From NCBI RefSeq assembly GCF_034720595.1, contig NZ_JAYESJ010000001.1, forward strand, positions 2,258,001-2,322,000: 64,000 nt of DNA. Direction: 5' to 3'. Positions 39,432 through 48,464 of the stretch are shown in pieces; position 1 is the stretch's first letter; the number at the start of each line of letters is the position of its first letter. The notes beneath the pieces were generated by a model. The model saw only the letters and a list, made by a program, of their open reading frames with translations. It made no database searches and was not told where the DNA came from. The translations under genes and the position numbers were made by a program. This DNA is from Rhizobium sp. CC-YZS058 (GTDB taxonomy: Bacteria; Pseudomonadota; Alphaproteobacteria; Rhizobiales; Rhizobiaceae).

Positions 39432-39685
39432 CGAAGGGTCCGGCAACTCCTGGTCTCGCCGTTCATCAGATAGCGAGCCCGCCCGGACTGACAAGGGCGA
39501 AGGACCTTTCGGATCGCGGGCGCGCAGGCGCAGCCGCCGCCCCCGCGCACATGGGCATCACGTCTTAAATCCCGCCGAACCCCGGGGACCGAGCGACACG
39601 CCCGGTTGACTCCGCGCGCCCTGCCCGGCACCGTCCGCCGCACTGCACGGCCCATGCCGCCGCCCCGCCAGTTGACGAGCCCTCC

Positions 39686-40933
39686 ATGCCTGTAACCTCC
39701 CCGATCCGTATCGACGCTCACACCCGGCGCGTCTCGCTCGACGTCCACGACCCGGCCTTCTTTCGCAACCCGCACCTGACCTATGCCGCCCTGCACGCCG
39801 CCGCGCCGGCCTTCTACTGGGAAGAGCAGGCGCAGTGGTTCTTCGCAGGCTATGACCAGGTGAATGCCCTGTTGCGGGACCGTCGCTTCGGCCGCCAGAT
39901 CCTGCATGTCGCGACGCGGGACGAGCTTGGCCTGCCGGCGCCCGAGCCGCATCTCGCCGACTTCGACAAGCTGGAGGCTGCTTCGCTTCTGGAGCTCGAG
40001 CCGCCGGCCCACACGCGCCTGCGCACGCTCGTCAACCGCGCCTTCGTGTCCCGCCAGATCGAAGGCCTGCGCCTCGAGATCGCAGCGCTCGCCAACCGTC
40101 TGATCGACGGGTTCGAGAAGGACGGAAAGGTCGAGCTCCTGAAGGCCTATGCCGAGATCATTCCCGTCACCGTGATCGCCCGCATGCTGGGCGTGCCGGT
40201 GGAAATGGGGCCGAAGCTGCTCGACTGGTCGCACAGCATGGTCAAGATGTACGTCTTCAACCCCAGTCACGAGACCCAGCTCGAAGCCAACCAGGCCTCG
40301 GCCGAGTTTGCCGCCTATCTGCGCGAGATCGTTGCCGCCAAGCGCCGCCAGCCGGCCGACGATCTCCTCAGCCTGATGATCGCCGCCGAGCAGGATGGCG
40401 AGCGCCTGACCGAGGACGAGCTGATCTCCACCGCCGTGCTGCTGCTGAATGCCGGGCATGAGGCGACCGTTCACCAGCTCGGCAATGCGGTGTCGACCAT
40501 TCTCTCCCACGGGCTCGACCCCGCTCCGCTCTTCGCCGATCCCGCCGCGACAAGCCGGACGGTGGAGGAGTGCATGCGCTATGCGGCCCCCCTGCATCTG
40601 TTCCAGCGCTATGCGCTCAGCGACGTAACGCTCGACGAGGGAATCATCCTCCGCCGCGGCGAGAAGATCGGCCTCATGCTCGCCGCCGCCAACCTCGACC
40701 CGCGCCGCTTCACCGATCCGCTCGCCTTCCGCCCTGCGCGCGACGAGGGCCCTCACCTCTCCTTCGGCGCCGGCATCCACTTCTGCATCGGCGCCCCCCT
40801 CGCCCGTCTCGAACTCGCCCTCTCCCTCCCCATCCTCTTCCAACGCCTCCCCAGCCTCCGCCTCGCTTGCGCGCCGGACGTTAGAGACAGCTGGCATTTC
40901 CATGGGTTGGAGCGGCTCGATCTGGCGTGGTGA
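39686..40933 (+). CDS. Cytochrome P450
   Basis: 415-residue soluble bacterial P450. Haem ligand Cys367 lies in LSFGAGIHFCIGAPLARLE. The I-helix oxygen-activation motif is LLLNAGHEATVHQLG, and the K-helix ExxR is in VEECMRYAAPLHLFQR. It lacks a membrane anchor. It needs a ferredoxin and reductase partner not found in this window. The ribosome site is weak. Substrate unknown; it stands alone between divergent genes. As I recall a P450 also lies near metZ in Sinorhizobium, which would make it a conserved neighbour. Confidence 0.93.
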   Translation: MPVTSPIRIDAHTRRVSLDVHDPAFFRNPHLTYAALHAAAPAFYWEEQAQWFFAGYDQVNALLRDRRFGRQILHVATRDELGLPAPEPHLADFDKLEAASLLELEPPAHTRLRTLVNRAFVSRQIEGLRLEIAALANRLIDGFEKDGKVELLKAYAEIIPVTVIARMLGVPVEMGPKLLDWSHSMVKMYVFNPSHETQLEANQASAEFAAYLREIVAAKRRQPADDLLSLMIAAEQDGERLTEDELISTAVLLLNAGHEATVHQLGNAVSTILSHGLDPAPLFADPAATSRTVEECMRYAAPLHLFQRYALSDVTLDEGIILRRGEKIGLMLAAANLDPRRFTDPLAFRPARDEGPHLSFGAGIHFCIGAPLARLELALSLPILFQRLPSLRLACAPDVRDSWHFHGLERLDLAW

Positions 40934-40952
40934 GAGGCGCACACCCCGCCTC

Positions 40953-41294
40953 TCAGAGCCGGATGACGTAATCCTTCCGCGTCGTTTCGAGCACCTCCCA
41001 GATGCCGGTGAAGCCGGGGCGGAGGATGAGGCGGCTGCCGGGGGTGAGGTCGTGGACGGTGCCGTCGTCGCCGGTGATGCGCGAATAACCGGAAAGGATG
41101 TGGAAATATTCCCACTCCTCATAGACGATCCGCCAGGCGCCGGGCGTCGCCTCCCAGACGCCGGCATAGAGGCCATCGGCCTCTTCCAGATTCCAGGTTG
41201 TGAAGCGCGGCGCGCCGGAGACGATCCGGTCTGCCGCGGGCGTGCCCTCTTCCGGCGTGACGGAGGAGAGGTCGAAGCCTAAAACCCGGTCCAT
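40953..41294 (-). CDS. Cupin domain protein (DUF861 type)
   Basis: 113 residues starting MDRVLGFDLSS at 41294, with GAAGG seven bases upstream. A TTG two codons earlier sits too close to this site. The single cupin barrel contains ATPGAWRIVYEEWEYFHILSGYSRITGDDG and LRPGFTGIWEVLETTRKDYVI, the EutQ/DUF861 pattern. It follows metZ after two bases, so the two are translationally coupled. Role unknown; coupling hints at a link to sulfur amino acid metabolism. Confidence 0.82.
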   Translation of the reverse strand: MDRVLGFDLSSVTPEEGTPAADRIVSGAPRFTTWNLEEADGLYAGVWEATPGAWRIVYEEWEYFHILSGYSRITGDDGTVHDLTPGSRLILRPGFTGIWEVLETTRKDYVIRL

Positions 41295-41296
41295 AC

Positions 41297-42577
41297 TCAA
41301 ACCTTCGCCAGGGACTGTTCGAGATCGGCAATGATGTCGGCGACGTCCTCGATGCCGATCGACAGCCGCACGACATCCGGCCCGGCACCGGCTGCGACCT
41401 GCTGCTCGGGGTCGAGCTGGCGGTGGGTGGTGGAGGCCGGGTGGATGACCAGCGAACGCGTGTCGCCGATATTGGCGAGATGGGACAGCATGGCGAGCCC
41501 TTCGACGAAGCGCTTGCCCGCCTCATATCCGCCCTTCAGCCCGAAGGTGAAGACCGCACCGGCGCCTTTCGGTGCGTAGCGCTGCTGCAGCGGGTGGTTC
41601 GGATCCTCCGGCAGCCCGGCATAATTGACCCAGGCGACCTTGTCCTGGCTCTTCAGCCATTGCGCGACGGCGAGCGCATTGTCGCAATGGCGCTGCATGC
41701 GCAGCGGCAGGGTTTCGATGCCGGTCAGCAGCAGGAAGGCGTTGATCGGCGCGATCGCCGGCCCGAGATCGCGCAGGCCGAGGACGCGGGCGGCAATGGC
41801 GAAGGCGATATTGCCGAAGGTCTGGTGCAGGACGAGCCCGTTATATTCCGGCCTCGGCTCGGAAAGCACGGGATATCTGCCCGAGGCCGACCAGTCGAAG
41901 GTGCCGCCATCGACGAGAATGCCGCCCATGGAATTGCCGTGGCCGCCCATGAATTTGGTCAGCGAATGAACGACGATGTCGGCGCCATGCTCCAGCGGGC
42001 GGACCAGATAGGGGGTGGCCATCGTGTTGTCGATGATCAGCGGCAGGCCGTGGCGATGCGCGACCTCGGCGATCGCCGCAATATCGACGAAGGTGCCGCC
42101 CGGATTGGCGAGGCTTTCGATGAAGATCGCCTTGGTGCGGGCGTCGATGCTCTTTTCGAAGCTTTCCGGCGCGGCCGGGTCGGCCCAGCGCACCTGCCAG
42201 TCGAAGGATTTGAAGGACTGGCCGAACTGATTGATCGACCCGCCATAGAGCCGCCGGGCGGCCACGAAATTGTCGCCTGGGCTCATGATCGTGTGGAAGA
42301 CGAGCAACTGGGCCGCATGGCCGGAGGCGACGGCAAGCGCCGCCGTGCCGCCTTCGAGTGCTGCCACCCTCTCCTCCAGCACCGCCTGGGTCGGGTTCAT
42401 GATGCGGGTATAGATGTTGCCGAAGGCCTGCAGGCCGAAGAGCGATGCGGCGTGATCGGCATTGTCGAAGACGAAGCTGGTCGTCTGGTAGATCGGCGTC
42501 GCCCGCGCGCCGGTCGTCGGATCGGGGGCCGCGCCCGCATGGATGGCGAGCGTGTTGAATCCCGGTGCCTTGGTCAT
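41297..42577 (-). CDS. metZ: O-acetylhomoserine sulfhydrylase
   Basis: 426-residue PLP enzyme of the Cys/Met metabolism family that makes homocysteine from O-acetyl (or O-succinyl) homoserine and sulfide. PLP lysine is Lys208 in HSLTKFMGGHGNSMGG. Other motifs are YTRIMNPTQAVLEERVAALEGG, FIESLANPGG and IIDNTMATPYL. The length of 426 and the FNTLAIHAGAAPDPTTGARATPIYQTTSF start fit the MetY/O-acetylhomoserine form rather than the shorter cystathionine enzymes. GAGGAGG ribosome site. The 130-base leader was checked for a SAM-II riboswitch and no match was seen. Confidence 0.92.
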   Translation of the reverse strand: MTKAPGFNTLAIHAGAAPDPTTGARATPIYQTTSFVFDNADHAASLFGLQAFGNIYTRIMNPTQAVLEERVAALEGGTAALAVASGHAAQLLVFHTIMSPGDNFVAARRLYGGSINQFGQSFKSFDWQVRWADPAAPESFEKSIDARTKAIFIESLANPGGTFVDIAAIAEVAHRHGLPLIIDNTMATPYLVRPLEHGADIVVHSLTKFMGGHGNSMGGILVDGGTFDWSASGRYPVLSEPRPEYNGLVLHQTFGNIAFAIAARVLGLRDLGPAIAPINAFLLLTGIETLPLRMQRHCDNALAVAQWLKSQDKVAWVNYAGLPEDPNHPLQQRYAPKGAGAVFTFGLKGGYEAGKRFVEGLAMLSHLANIGDTRSLVIHPASTTHRQLDPEQQVAAGAGPDVVRLSIGIEDVADIIADLEQSLAKV

Positions 42578-42711
42578 GATCGTGCCTCCTCAAGCTGCCG
42601 GTTTTATCCGGCCGTGCGGGCACTATTCCAGAGCGGGGGTCAGCGCGGAAGGAAAACTTTGCCTCGACCGGCAGGCCACCGGGGTATGCCGTTTCAAACG
42701 CAGCGCGCGCC

Positions 42712-43140
42712 CTAGCCGATGAGCCTCGGATATTCGATTGCCGGGCAGCGATCCATGACGACCTTGATGCCCTTCGCTTCGGCACGCGCGGCGGCGGCAT
42801 CGTCGCGCACGGATAGCTGGCCCCAGATGACCTTCGGCAAGGGCGTCATGGCCAGCACCTCGTCCACCAGGCCGGGGAGCGCGTCGGCGGCACGGAAGAC
42901 GTCCACCATGTCGATCGGCTCGTCGATCTCACTCAGCGACGCAAAGACCGGCCTGTCGAGCAGCGTCTTGCCGGCAAGCCCCGGATTGACGGGGTGGACG
43001 ATATAGCCCTTGCGCAGCAGGAAGCCCATGACCCGCTGGCTCGGCCGCGTCGGATTGGCGGAGGCGCCGACGAGCGCGATGGTGCGCGTCGTCTTGAGGA
43101 TCTCGGTCAGATAGCTGTCGGAATAGTCACTGTGGTCCAC
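42712..43140 (-). CDS. CoA-binding domain protein (YccU-like)
   Basis: 142 residues from the GTG at 43140 with AGGGGAG upstream. The frame is open to 43323, but that part is Arg-rich and has no ribosome site. The Rossmann-type CoA-binding fold is shown by ILKTTRTIALVGASANPTRPSQRVMGFLLRKGYIVHPVNPG and LPKVIWGQLSVRDDAAAARAEAKGIKVVMDRCPAIEYPRL. These stand-alone proteins resemble the N-terminus of succinyl-CoA ligase alpha; biological role unclear. Confidence 0.88.
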   Translation of the reverse strand: MDHSDYSDSYLTEILKTTRTIALVGASANPTRPSQRVMGFLLRKGYIVHPVNPGLAGKTLLDRPVFASLSEIDEPIDMVDVFRAADALPGLVDEVLAMTPLPKVIWGQLSVRDDAAAARAEAKGIKVVMDRCPAIEYPRLIG

Positions 43141-43434
43141 GCGGCCGCTCCCCTGCTCTCGTGTGCCGACAACCTTTCCAGCTTTGCGGCGCTTTCGCAA
43201 CCGGCGAGTGAGAAGTACCGGCGCAGTCGCGCGTGGACCGCCCGTGGAGTGCCGTTTGAAGGCGTTCGGCGCGCAGGCTGTTGCCCGTTGCGCGTCACGG
43301 TCCCGCGCTCGGCTCTCCTCCACTTACGCTCCGTTACCGATTCGTATGTCGGGGCAAACGCTTGCAATCCGGCCTCAGGAGCGCGAAGAGCAGGGTTCGC
43401 ACCCTCTGCAACCGTCTCCCTCTGAGTCTCCCCC

Positions 43435-44271
43435 ATGTCGCTCGACGTCGTTCTTCTGGTCCTGTTCGGCGCTGCCCTGCATGCCGGCTGGAACGCGTCC
43501 GTGAAGTCGGGGACGGAGAAATCGCTGGACGCGGCGATGATCGCGCTCGGTTCCGGGCTGGTGGGCCTCGTCTGCCTGCCCTTTCTGCCGCTGCCGAAGG
43601 CCGAGGCCATCCCCTTCCTGCTTGGCTCGGCCTGTCTGCAGTTCATCTATTTCCAGCTGGTCGCAGCCGCATACCGGGCGGGCGATATCGGCCTCGTCTA
43701 TCCGCTGATGCGCGGCGGCGCACCGTTGATCGTCGCGGCGGCGAGCCGCATTCTGGTGGGCGAAGCGCTGACCCCCGGGGCCCTTGCCGGCGTGGCGGCC
43801 ATTTCCGGCGGCGTCTTCACCCTCGCCTTCGAAGCCCGCCACGGCAATGCGCGGGCGGTGGCGCTGTCCCTGGCCAATGCCGTGGTGATCGCGAGCTATA
43901 CCTTCGTGGATGGGATCGGTGCACGGCTCTCCGGCAACGCCATCTCCTATACGCTGTGGATGGCCCTTCTGCCGCCGGTGCTGCTGATCGGCTGGGCCGT
44001 CTCCCGGCGCGGGCTGAAGACGGTCACGACCTATATCGCCGCGCACTGGCTGCGGGGTCTGCTCGGCGGCATGGCCTCGATCGGCTCCTATGGCCTGGCG
44101 CTCTGGGCGATGACGCGGGCGCCCGTCGCCTCGGTCGCGGCGCTGCGCGAAACCTCGATCCTCTTTGCAATCGCCATCTCTGTCGTCATTCTGAAAGAAC
44201 GGGTCAGCCACATCCGCATCGCCGCTGCAGCCCTGATTGCGCTCGGCGCCCTCCTCCTCAAGCTCGGCTGA
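43435..44271 (+). CDS. EamA/DMT family transporter
   Basis: 278 residues with about ten hydrophobic helices arranged as two EamA repeats, the second starting near GNARAVALSLANAVVIASYTFVDG. Signature VYPLMRGGAPLIVAAASRILVGEAL in the first repeat and LRETSILFAIAISVVILKERVSHIR in the second. It is an inner-membrane exporter or importer of small metabolites; substrate unknown. Followed by an AT-rich double hairpin at 44295-44340. Confidence 0.9.
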   Translation: MSLDVVLLVLFGAALHAGWNASVKSGTEKSLDAAMIALGSGLVGLVCLPFLPLPKAEAIPFLLGSACLQFIYFQLVAAAYRAGDIGLVYPLMRGGAPLIVAAASRILVGEALTPGALAGVAAISGGVFTLAFEARHGNARAVALSLANAVVIASYTFVDGIGARLSGNAISYTLWMALLPPVLLIGWAVSRRGLKTVTTYIAAHWLRGLLGGMASIGSYGLALWAMTRAPVASVAALRETSILFAIAISVVILKERVSHIRIAAAALIALGALLLKLG

Positions 44272-44294
44272 GGCGCAGAAGCACGAGAATTTTT

Positions 44295-44340
44295 TGTGGT
44301 TTTATGATACCACATCATTAAGCCATTGTTTTTTAATGAT
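44295..44340. other. AT-rich pair of inverted repeats upstream of rplM
   Basis: TGTGGT (44295-44300) is inverse to ACCACA (44309-44314). Immediately next, ATCATTAA (44314-44321) is inverse to TTAATGAT (44333-44340). The stretch is strongly AT-rich in a GC-rich chromosome and starts 24 bases after the EamA gene. It could be a terminator, or a regulator-binding site before rplM. Confidence 0.4.
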
Positions 44341-44369
44341 GTCCAGCATGGCGCTCTGGCTCGCGCGAC

Positions 44370-44398
44370 TTGACCCCGCCGAAGGGTTCCGTCATAAG
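44370..44398 (+). promoter_or_regulatory. Candidate promoter of rplM-rpsI
   Basis: TTGACC (44370-44375), 17-base spacer, CATAAG (44393-44398). The arrangement would give a leader of about 120 bases before rplM. This is the best -35/-10 pair in the 250-base gap. Confidence 0.4.
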
Positions 44399-44522
44399 CG
44401 CCGCAGATCGCAGCCTTCGTGGCAAGCGGTCCCTTTTGCCCGTCCTCAACGCGGCAAAGCCAAGCAACAAGAAACGCCCGGGCGCCTGTCGCATCGGGTC
44501 TTGAAAACGGAAAGAACAGACC

Positions 44523-44987
44523 ATGGCAACCTTCGTTCAGAAGCCTGCAGAGGTGGAGAAGAAGTGGATCCTGATCGATGCGGAAGGCCTCGTTGTCGGC
44601 CGTCTCGCCACGATCATCGCGAACCACCTTCGCGGCAAGCACAAGCCCACCTACACGCCCCATGTTGACGACGGCGACAACGTCATCGTCATCAATGCCG
44701 AAAAGGCCGTGCTGACGGGCAAGAAGTACACCGACAAGAAATATTACTGGCACACCGGCTATCCCGGCGGCATCAAGGAGCGCACCGCGCGCCAGATCAT
44801 CGAAGGCCGCTTCCCGGAGCGCGTCATCGAGAAGGCCGTCGAGCGCATGGTTCCCCGCGGCCCGCTCGGCCGTCGCCAGATGAAGAACCTGCGCGTGTTC
44901 GCCGGTTCCAACCACCCGCATGAAGCCCAGCAGCCGACCGTCCTTGACGTCGCCAAGCTGAACGCCAAGAACGTAAGGAGCGCCTGA
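44523..44987 (+). CDS. rplM: 50S ribosomal protein L13
   Basis: 154 residues, [22 protein letters not shown] at the start, with [36 protein letters not shown] and [23 protein letters not shown]. It assembles early into the large subunit. It is followed by rpsI after two bases, the usual L13-S9 pair. Confidence 0.98.
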   Translation: MATFVQKPAEVEKKWILIDAEGLVVGRLATIIANHLRGKHKPTYTPHVDDGDNVIVINAEKAVLTGKKYTDKKYYWHTGYPGGIKERTARQIIEGRFPERVIEKAVERMVPRGPLGRRQMKNLRVFAGSNHPHEAQQPTVLDVAKLNAKNVRSA

Positions 44988-44989
44988 TC

Positions 44990-45460
44990 GTGGCCGACCT
45001 CTCCTCTCTGAAAGACCTCGGCGTCGCGACCGAAGCCCCCGCGGCTCCGGTTCACGTCAAGAAGGTTGACGCCCAGGGCCGCTCCTATGCGACCGGCAAG
45101 CGCAAGAACGCCGTTGCCCGCGTCTGGGTCAAGCCGGGTTCCGGCAAGATCACGATCAACGGCAAGCCGTTCACCGGCTACTTCGCCCGTCCGGTTCTGC
45201 AGATGATCCTGCGCCAGCCGATCGTTGCCGCTGCGCGCGACGGCCAGTTCGACATCGACGCCACGGTTGCCGGCGGCGGTCTCTCCGGCCAGGCCGGTGC
45301 GGTTCGCCACGGCATCTCTAAGGCGCTGACCTACTTCGAGCCGGGCCTGCGCTCGGTCCTCAAGAAGGGCGGCTTCCTGACGCGCGACAGCCGCGTCGTC
45401 GAACGCAAGAAGTACGGCAAGGCCAAGGCCCGTCGTTCCTTCCAGTTCTCCAAGCGCTAA
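44990..45460 (+). CDS. rpsI: 30S ribosomal protein S9
   Basis: 156 residues starting at a GTG. The AAGGAG site lies within the rplM end (44975-44980). The N-terminal 30 residues are the alphaproteobacterial extension. The core is [31 protein letters not shown], and the C-terminus ends with [13 protein letters not shown], which contacts the P-site tRNA. A strong terminator follows. Confidence 0.98.
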   Translation: MADLSSLKDLGVATEAPAAPVHVKKVDAQGRSYATGKRKNAVARVWVKPGSGKITINGKPFTGYFARPVLQMILRQPIVAAARDGQFDIDATVAGGGLSGQAGAVRHGISKALTYFEPGLRSVLKKGGFLTRDSRVVERKKYGKAKARRSFQFSKR

Positions 45461-45486
45461 GCTGCCTGCAGAACTCTGCATCTCGA

Positions 45487-45514
45487 AAAGCGGGGCCTCG
45501 GCTCCGCTTTTTTT
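45487..45514 (+). terminator. Terminator of rplM-rpsI
   Basis: AAAGCGGGGC (45487-45496) pairs with GCTCCGCTTT (45501-45510) around CTCG, then the T run continues to 45514. Confidence 0.9.
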
Positions 45515-45520
45515 GCTTGG

Positions 45521-46027
45521 TCACTCGGGTATCTGGAACGTGCGACGCTTCAGCGACAGGACGAGCGTCATTGGCGACCCCCTGGCCGCTCGGAAGCCAT
45601 GCTTCTCATAGAAGAGCCGTGCCCTGTCGCTTAGAGCATGAACCAAGATCCCACGCACCCCGATAATCTCCGCGGCCTGCCCCGCGCGGGTCACTGCGTC
45701 CTGTAACAGAGCCACGCCCACTCCGCGCCCCTGCCAGTCCTGATCGATGGCAAACCGACCCAGGATTGTCATGGGTATCGGATCCGGCATGTTGCGACGA
45801 AGGGAGCCGGGCGCGGCCTCGGCCGCTAAGGCGCCTGACGAAATACAGTAGTAGCCGACGACATCTGCGCCTCGACACGTCACATAAGTACGCGACGCGC
45901 CGGACAGTTGATTGGACCGAGCCTTTCGCCGCAGCCACTCGTTCAGGCTCTCCTCTCCGCAGTCGAATGTGTCCAAGCGGTGATCGTCCGATAGAAGTTT
46001 TGGCGCCGAGAGCTTTATTTCGCCCAT
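45521..46027 (-). CDS. GNAT-family toxin (TacT-like acetyltransferase)
   Basis: 168 residues. Start MGEIKLSAPKLLSDDHRLDTFDCGEESLNEWLRRKA is the usual beginning of toxins paired with DUF1778 antitoxins. The acetyl-CoA loop is in RFAIDQDWQGRGVGVALLQDAV and the C-terminal motif is RARLFYEKHGFRAARGSPMTLVL. Family members block translation by acetylating the amino group of charged tRNAs. It overlaps the antitoxin gene by 13 bases and ends seven bases after the rpsI terminator, in the opposite orientation. Confidence 0.92.
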   Translation of the reverse strand: MGEIKLSAPKLLSDDHRLDTFDCGEESLNEWLRRKARSNQLSGASRTYVTCRGADVVGYYCISSGALAAEAAPGSLRRNMPDPIPMTILGRFAIDQDWQGRGVGVALLQDAVTRAGQAAEIIGVRGILVHALSDRARLFYEKHGFRAARGSPMTLVLSLKRRTFQIPE

Positions 46028-46296
46028 GGCTGTGGTGCCCGCATGAGACGATCGAATTGATCACCGCTTGCAGGCTCATCGAGGATCGCGCGATAGTGGT
46101 CGAAACTCTCAGCATCCACCTGGACGAAAGTCTGGGCAACCAGCGTTTCCTCCGCAGCGCGGCGCGCAGCGGAGATCATGAAATCGGACCGCGTCTGACC
46201 TTGGCTTTTCGCAGCACGATCGATCAAGGCCCTCACCTCGTCGCGCATACGGAGATTAACAGCTCGCGTTTCCTGTCCTTCCGGTCTGCTGCCCAT
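46015..46296 (-). CDS. DUF1778 antitoxin (TacA-like)
   Basis: 93 residues. The N-terminal ribbon-helix-helix part ETRAVNLRMRDEVRALIDRAAKSQGQTRSDFMISAARRAAEETL binds DNA. The C-terminal FVQVDAESFDHYRAILDEPASGDQFDRLMRAPQPW is the toxin-neutralising tail. It lies upstream of and overlaps its toxin. A perfect palindrome (46329-46343) 32 bases before the start is the candidate site of autorepression. Confidence 0.92.
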   Translation of the reverse strand: MGSRPEGQETRAVNLRMRDEVRALIDRAAKSQGQTRSDFMISAARRAAEETLVAQTFVQVDAESFDHYRAILDEPASGDQFDRLMRAPQPWAK

Positions 46297-46328
46297 CGTG
46301 GTGTAATCCTTTTCCTGTCGTGGACAAG

Positions 46329-46343
46329 ATACACGTTGTGTAT
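46329..46343. promoter_or_regulatory. Candidate operator of the toxin-antitoxin pair
   Basis: ATACAC-GTT-GTGTAT, a perfect inverted repeat with a three-base centre, lies 32 bases upstream of the antitoxin start codon. Ribbon-helix-helix antitoxins normally bind such short palindromes over their own promoter. Confidence 0.5.
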
Positions 46344-46479
46344 GCGAACGTCAGCTCTTTTCGTGCTTCCGCACGCCCCGCCAGGTCTTAGCAGCGATCT
46401 AATCGGTGGATGCTGGCTCGCATTTCGAGTCAATCTATCACAAACTCGCAAGACCCTTTTGCTTTCATGAAGTTCATCC

Positions 46480-47433
46480 ATGCCCAACAAGACCATCGAC
46501 CACGCTATTTCCGCCGCCCCCTTGCGCAGCGCCGCCTCAGACCCGACCCATGCGGGCGTCCTGTCCTTCATGCGGCGGCGCTACACCAAGAGGCTGAAGG
46601 GGGTGGATGTGGCGGTCATGGGCGTGCCCTTCGATGCGGCGACCTCCAATCGACCGGGCGCGCGCTTCGGGCCGCAGGCGATCCGCCGCGCCTCGGCGAT
46701 CTTCGACAATGATCCGCAGTATCCCTTCGGCCGCGACCTCTTCGAGGGCATGGCGGTGATCGATTATGGCGATTGCCTGCTCGACTATGGCGACCACCGC
46801 AAGACGCCGGCTTCGATCGAGAAGGCGGCGGCGAAGATCGTGGCGAGCGGCGCCTATCTGCTGACGCTCGGCGGCGATCACTTCATCACGCTTCCCCTGC
46901 TCAGAGCGCACGCCGCTCGCCACGGGCCGCTGGCACTGGTTCATTTCGATGCCCATCAAGATACCTGGCCGGACGAGAAGGGCCGGATCGACCACGGCTC
47001 CTTCCTCGGCCGCGCCGTGGAGGAAGGGCTGGTCGATGTGGCTCGCTCGATCCAGATCGGCATCCGCACCCATGCGCCGGAGGATTGCGGCATCCGCATT
47101 CTCTATGGCTACGAGGTGGAGGAGATGAGCGCCGGAACGCTGTCCTCGGCCATCCTCAACCATGTCTGCGATGCCGCGACTTATCTGACCGTCGATATCG
47201 ACGTGCTCGACCCGGCCTTTGCGCCCGGTACCGGCACACCGGTCGCGGGGGGCCCATCCTCCGCCAAGCTGCTGTCGGTGCTGCGCGGCCTGGCCGGCCT
47301 CGACATTCGGGGCTCCGATGTCGTCGAGGTTGCGCCGGCCTACGACCATGCGGATGTGACCGCCATTGCCGCCTCGACTGTCGCCATGTATATGCTCGGC
47401 CTGCGCGCCGAGCGTCTGGCCGCCGGGGCATGA
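46480..47433 (+). CDS. speB: Agmatinase
   Basis: 317-residue ureohydrolase producing putrescine and urea from agmatine. Binuclear Mn ligands are visible in TLGGDHFITLPLL, LVHFDAHQDTWPD and TVDIDVLDPAFAPGTGTP. The GVPFDAATSNRPGARFGPQAIRRAS segment supports agmatinase over arginase, though other amidino-hydrolases (for example guanidinobutyrase) share it. It lies 80 bases before argC, a linkage known in rhizobia, placing it in arginine/polyamine metabolism. Confidence 0.88.
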   Translation: MPNKTIDHAISAAPLRSAASDPTHAGVLSFMRRRYTKRLKGVDVAVMGVPFDAATSNRPGARFGPQAIRRASAIFDNDPQYPFGRDLFEGMAVIDYGDCLLDYGDHRKTPASIEKAAAKIVASGAYLLTLGGDHFITLPLLRAHAARHGPLALVHFDAHQDTWPDEKGRIDHGSFLGRAVEEGLVDVARSIQIGIRTHAPEDCGIRILYGYEVEEMSAGTLSSAILNHVCDAATYLTVDIDVLDPAFAPGTGTPVAGGPSSAKLLSVLRGLAGLDIRGSDVVEVAPAYDHADVTAIAASTVAMYMLGLRAERLAAGA

Positions 47434-47513
47434 GGCCGTTATCAAACTGAATCAAGCCTCTGCCAAAGTGAGTCCGCACAGGCGCGCAACATCTTGATCG
47501 GGCAGGATATCTC

Positions 47514-48446
47514 ATGAAACCGAAGATCTTCATCGATGGCGAACACGGCACGACCGGGCTGCAGATCCGCGTGCGCATGGCCGATCGCGCCGATGTCGAC
47601 CTTCTCTCGATCCCCGAGGCCGAACGGCGAAATGCGGCGATGCGCGAAGACCTGCTCAACGCAGCCGACGTGGCCATCCTCTGCCTGCCCGATGATGCGG
47701 CCAAGCAGGCCGTCGCCATGCTGGACGGCAACAACACGGTGCGGATCATCGATACCTCGACCGCCCATCGCGTTTCGCCGGACTGGGCCTATGGCTTTGC
47801 CGAGATGGACAAGGAGCAGACGGCGCGCATCCGCGACGCTCGGCTCGTCGCCAATCCCGGCTGCTACCCGACCGGCGCCATCGGCCTCATCCGACCGCTG
47901 CGCCAGGCGGGCCTCCTGCCCGAGACATATCCGGTCACGGTCAATGCCGTTTCGGGCTATACGGGCGGCGGCAAGCAGATGATCGCGCAGATGGAAGACC
48001 CTGCCCATCCCGAGGCGATCACCGCGCCGCATTTCCTCTATGGCCTCTCGCTCAAGCACAAGCACGTGCCGGAAATGACGCAGCACGGACTGCTCGGCCG
48101 CGCGCCGATCTTTGCGCCCTCCGTCGGTCGTTTCCCGCAGGGCATGATCGTACAGGTGCCATTGCATCTTGACGATCTCGCTGCCGGCGCGACCCTCGAG
48201 ACCATCCACGCCGCCCTGGTCGACCACTATGCCGGCCAGTCGGTCGTCGAGGTGGTGCCGCTCGACATCAGCGCCAAGCTCGCCCGGATCGACGCGACCG
48301 AGCTTGCCGGCACGGACCGGATGAAGCTCTTCGTCTTCGGCACGCCGGGCGGCGAGCAGGTCAATCTCGTGGCGCTGCTCGACAATCTCGGCAAGGGCGC
48401 GTCCGGCGCCGCGGTCCAGAACATGGACCTGATGCTCTCCGCCTGA
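47514..48446 (+). CDS. argC: N-acetyl-gamma-glutamyl-phosphate reductase
   Basis: 310 residues, the short type-2 form. It makes N-acetylglutamate semialdehyde in arginine synthesis using NADPH. The N-terminal [21 protein letters not shown] is the dinucleotide fold, and catalytic Cys117 is in [34 protein letters not shown] follows. It is likely co-transcribed with speB. A hairpin without T-run overlaps its stop codon (48434-48455), shared with the convergent ctaA. Confidence 0.95.
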   Translation: MKPKIFIDGEHGTTGLQIRVRMADRADVDLLSIPEAERRNAAMREDLLNAADVAILCLPDDAAKQAVAMLDGNNTVRIIDTSTAHRVSPDWAYGFAEMDKEQTARIRDARLVANPGCYPTGAIGLIRPLRQAGLLPETYPVTVNAVSGYTGGGKQMIAQMEDPAHPEAITAPHFLYGLSLKHKHVPEMTQHGLLGRAPIFAPSVGRFPQGMIVQVPLHLDDLAAGATLETIHAALVDHYAGQSVVEVVPLDISAKLARIDATELAGTDRMKLFVFGTPGGEQVNLVALLDNLGKGASGAAVQNMDLMLSA

Positions 48447-48455
48447 GCGGAGAGC
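48434..48455. terminator. Hairpin between convergent argC and ctaA
   Basis: GCTCTCCGC (48434-48442) pairs perfectly with GCGGAGAGC (48447-48455) around CTGA, spanning the argC stop. There is no T tract, so this may be an attenuating hairpin rather than a true intrinsic terminator. Confidence 0.4.
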
Positions 48456-48464
48456 CGCGGCCTG

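Noticed and set aside
42578..42711. Possible SAM-II riboswitch before metZ
   Set aside because: SAM-II is frequent before met genes in alphaproteobacteria, but the conserved GGTGATTTG, CTTGCAGCCAC and GCTAAAG segments are not found in this leader.
43320..43434. tRNA-like T-arm (GCAGGGTTCGCACCCTCTGC)
   Set aside because: No matching acceptor stem, D-arm or anticodon arm at proper distance on either strand.
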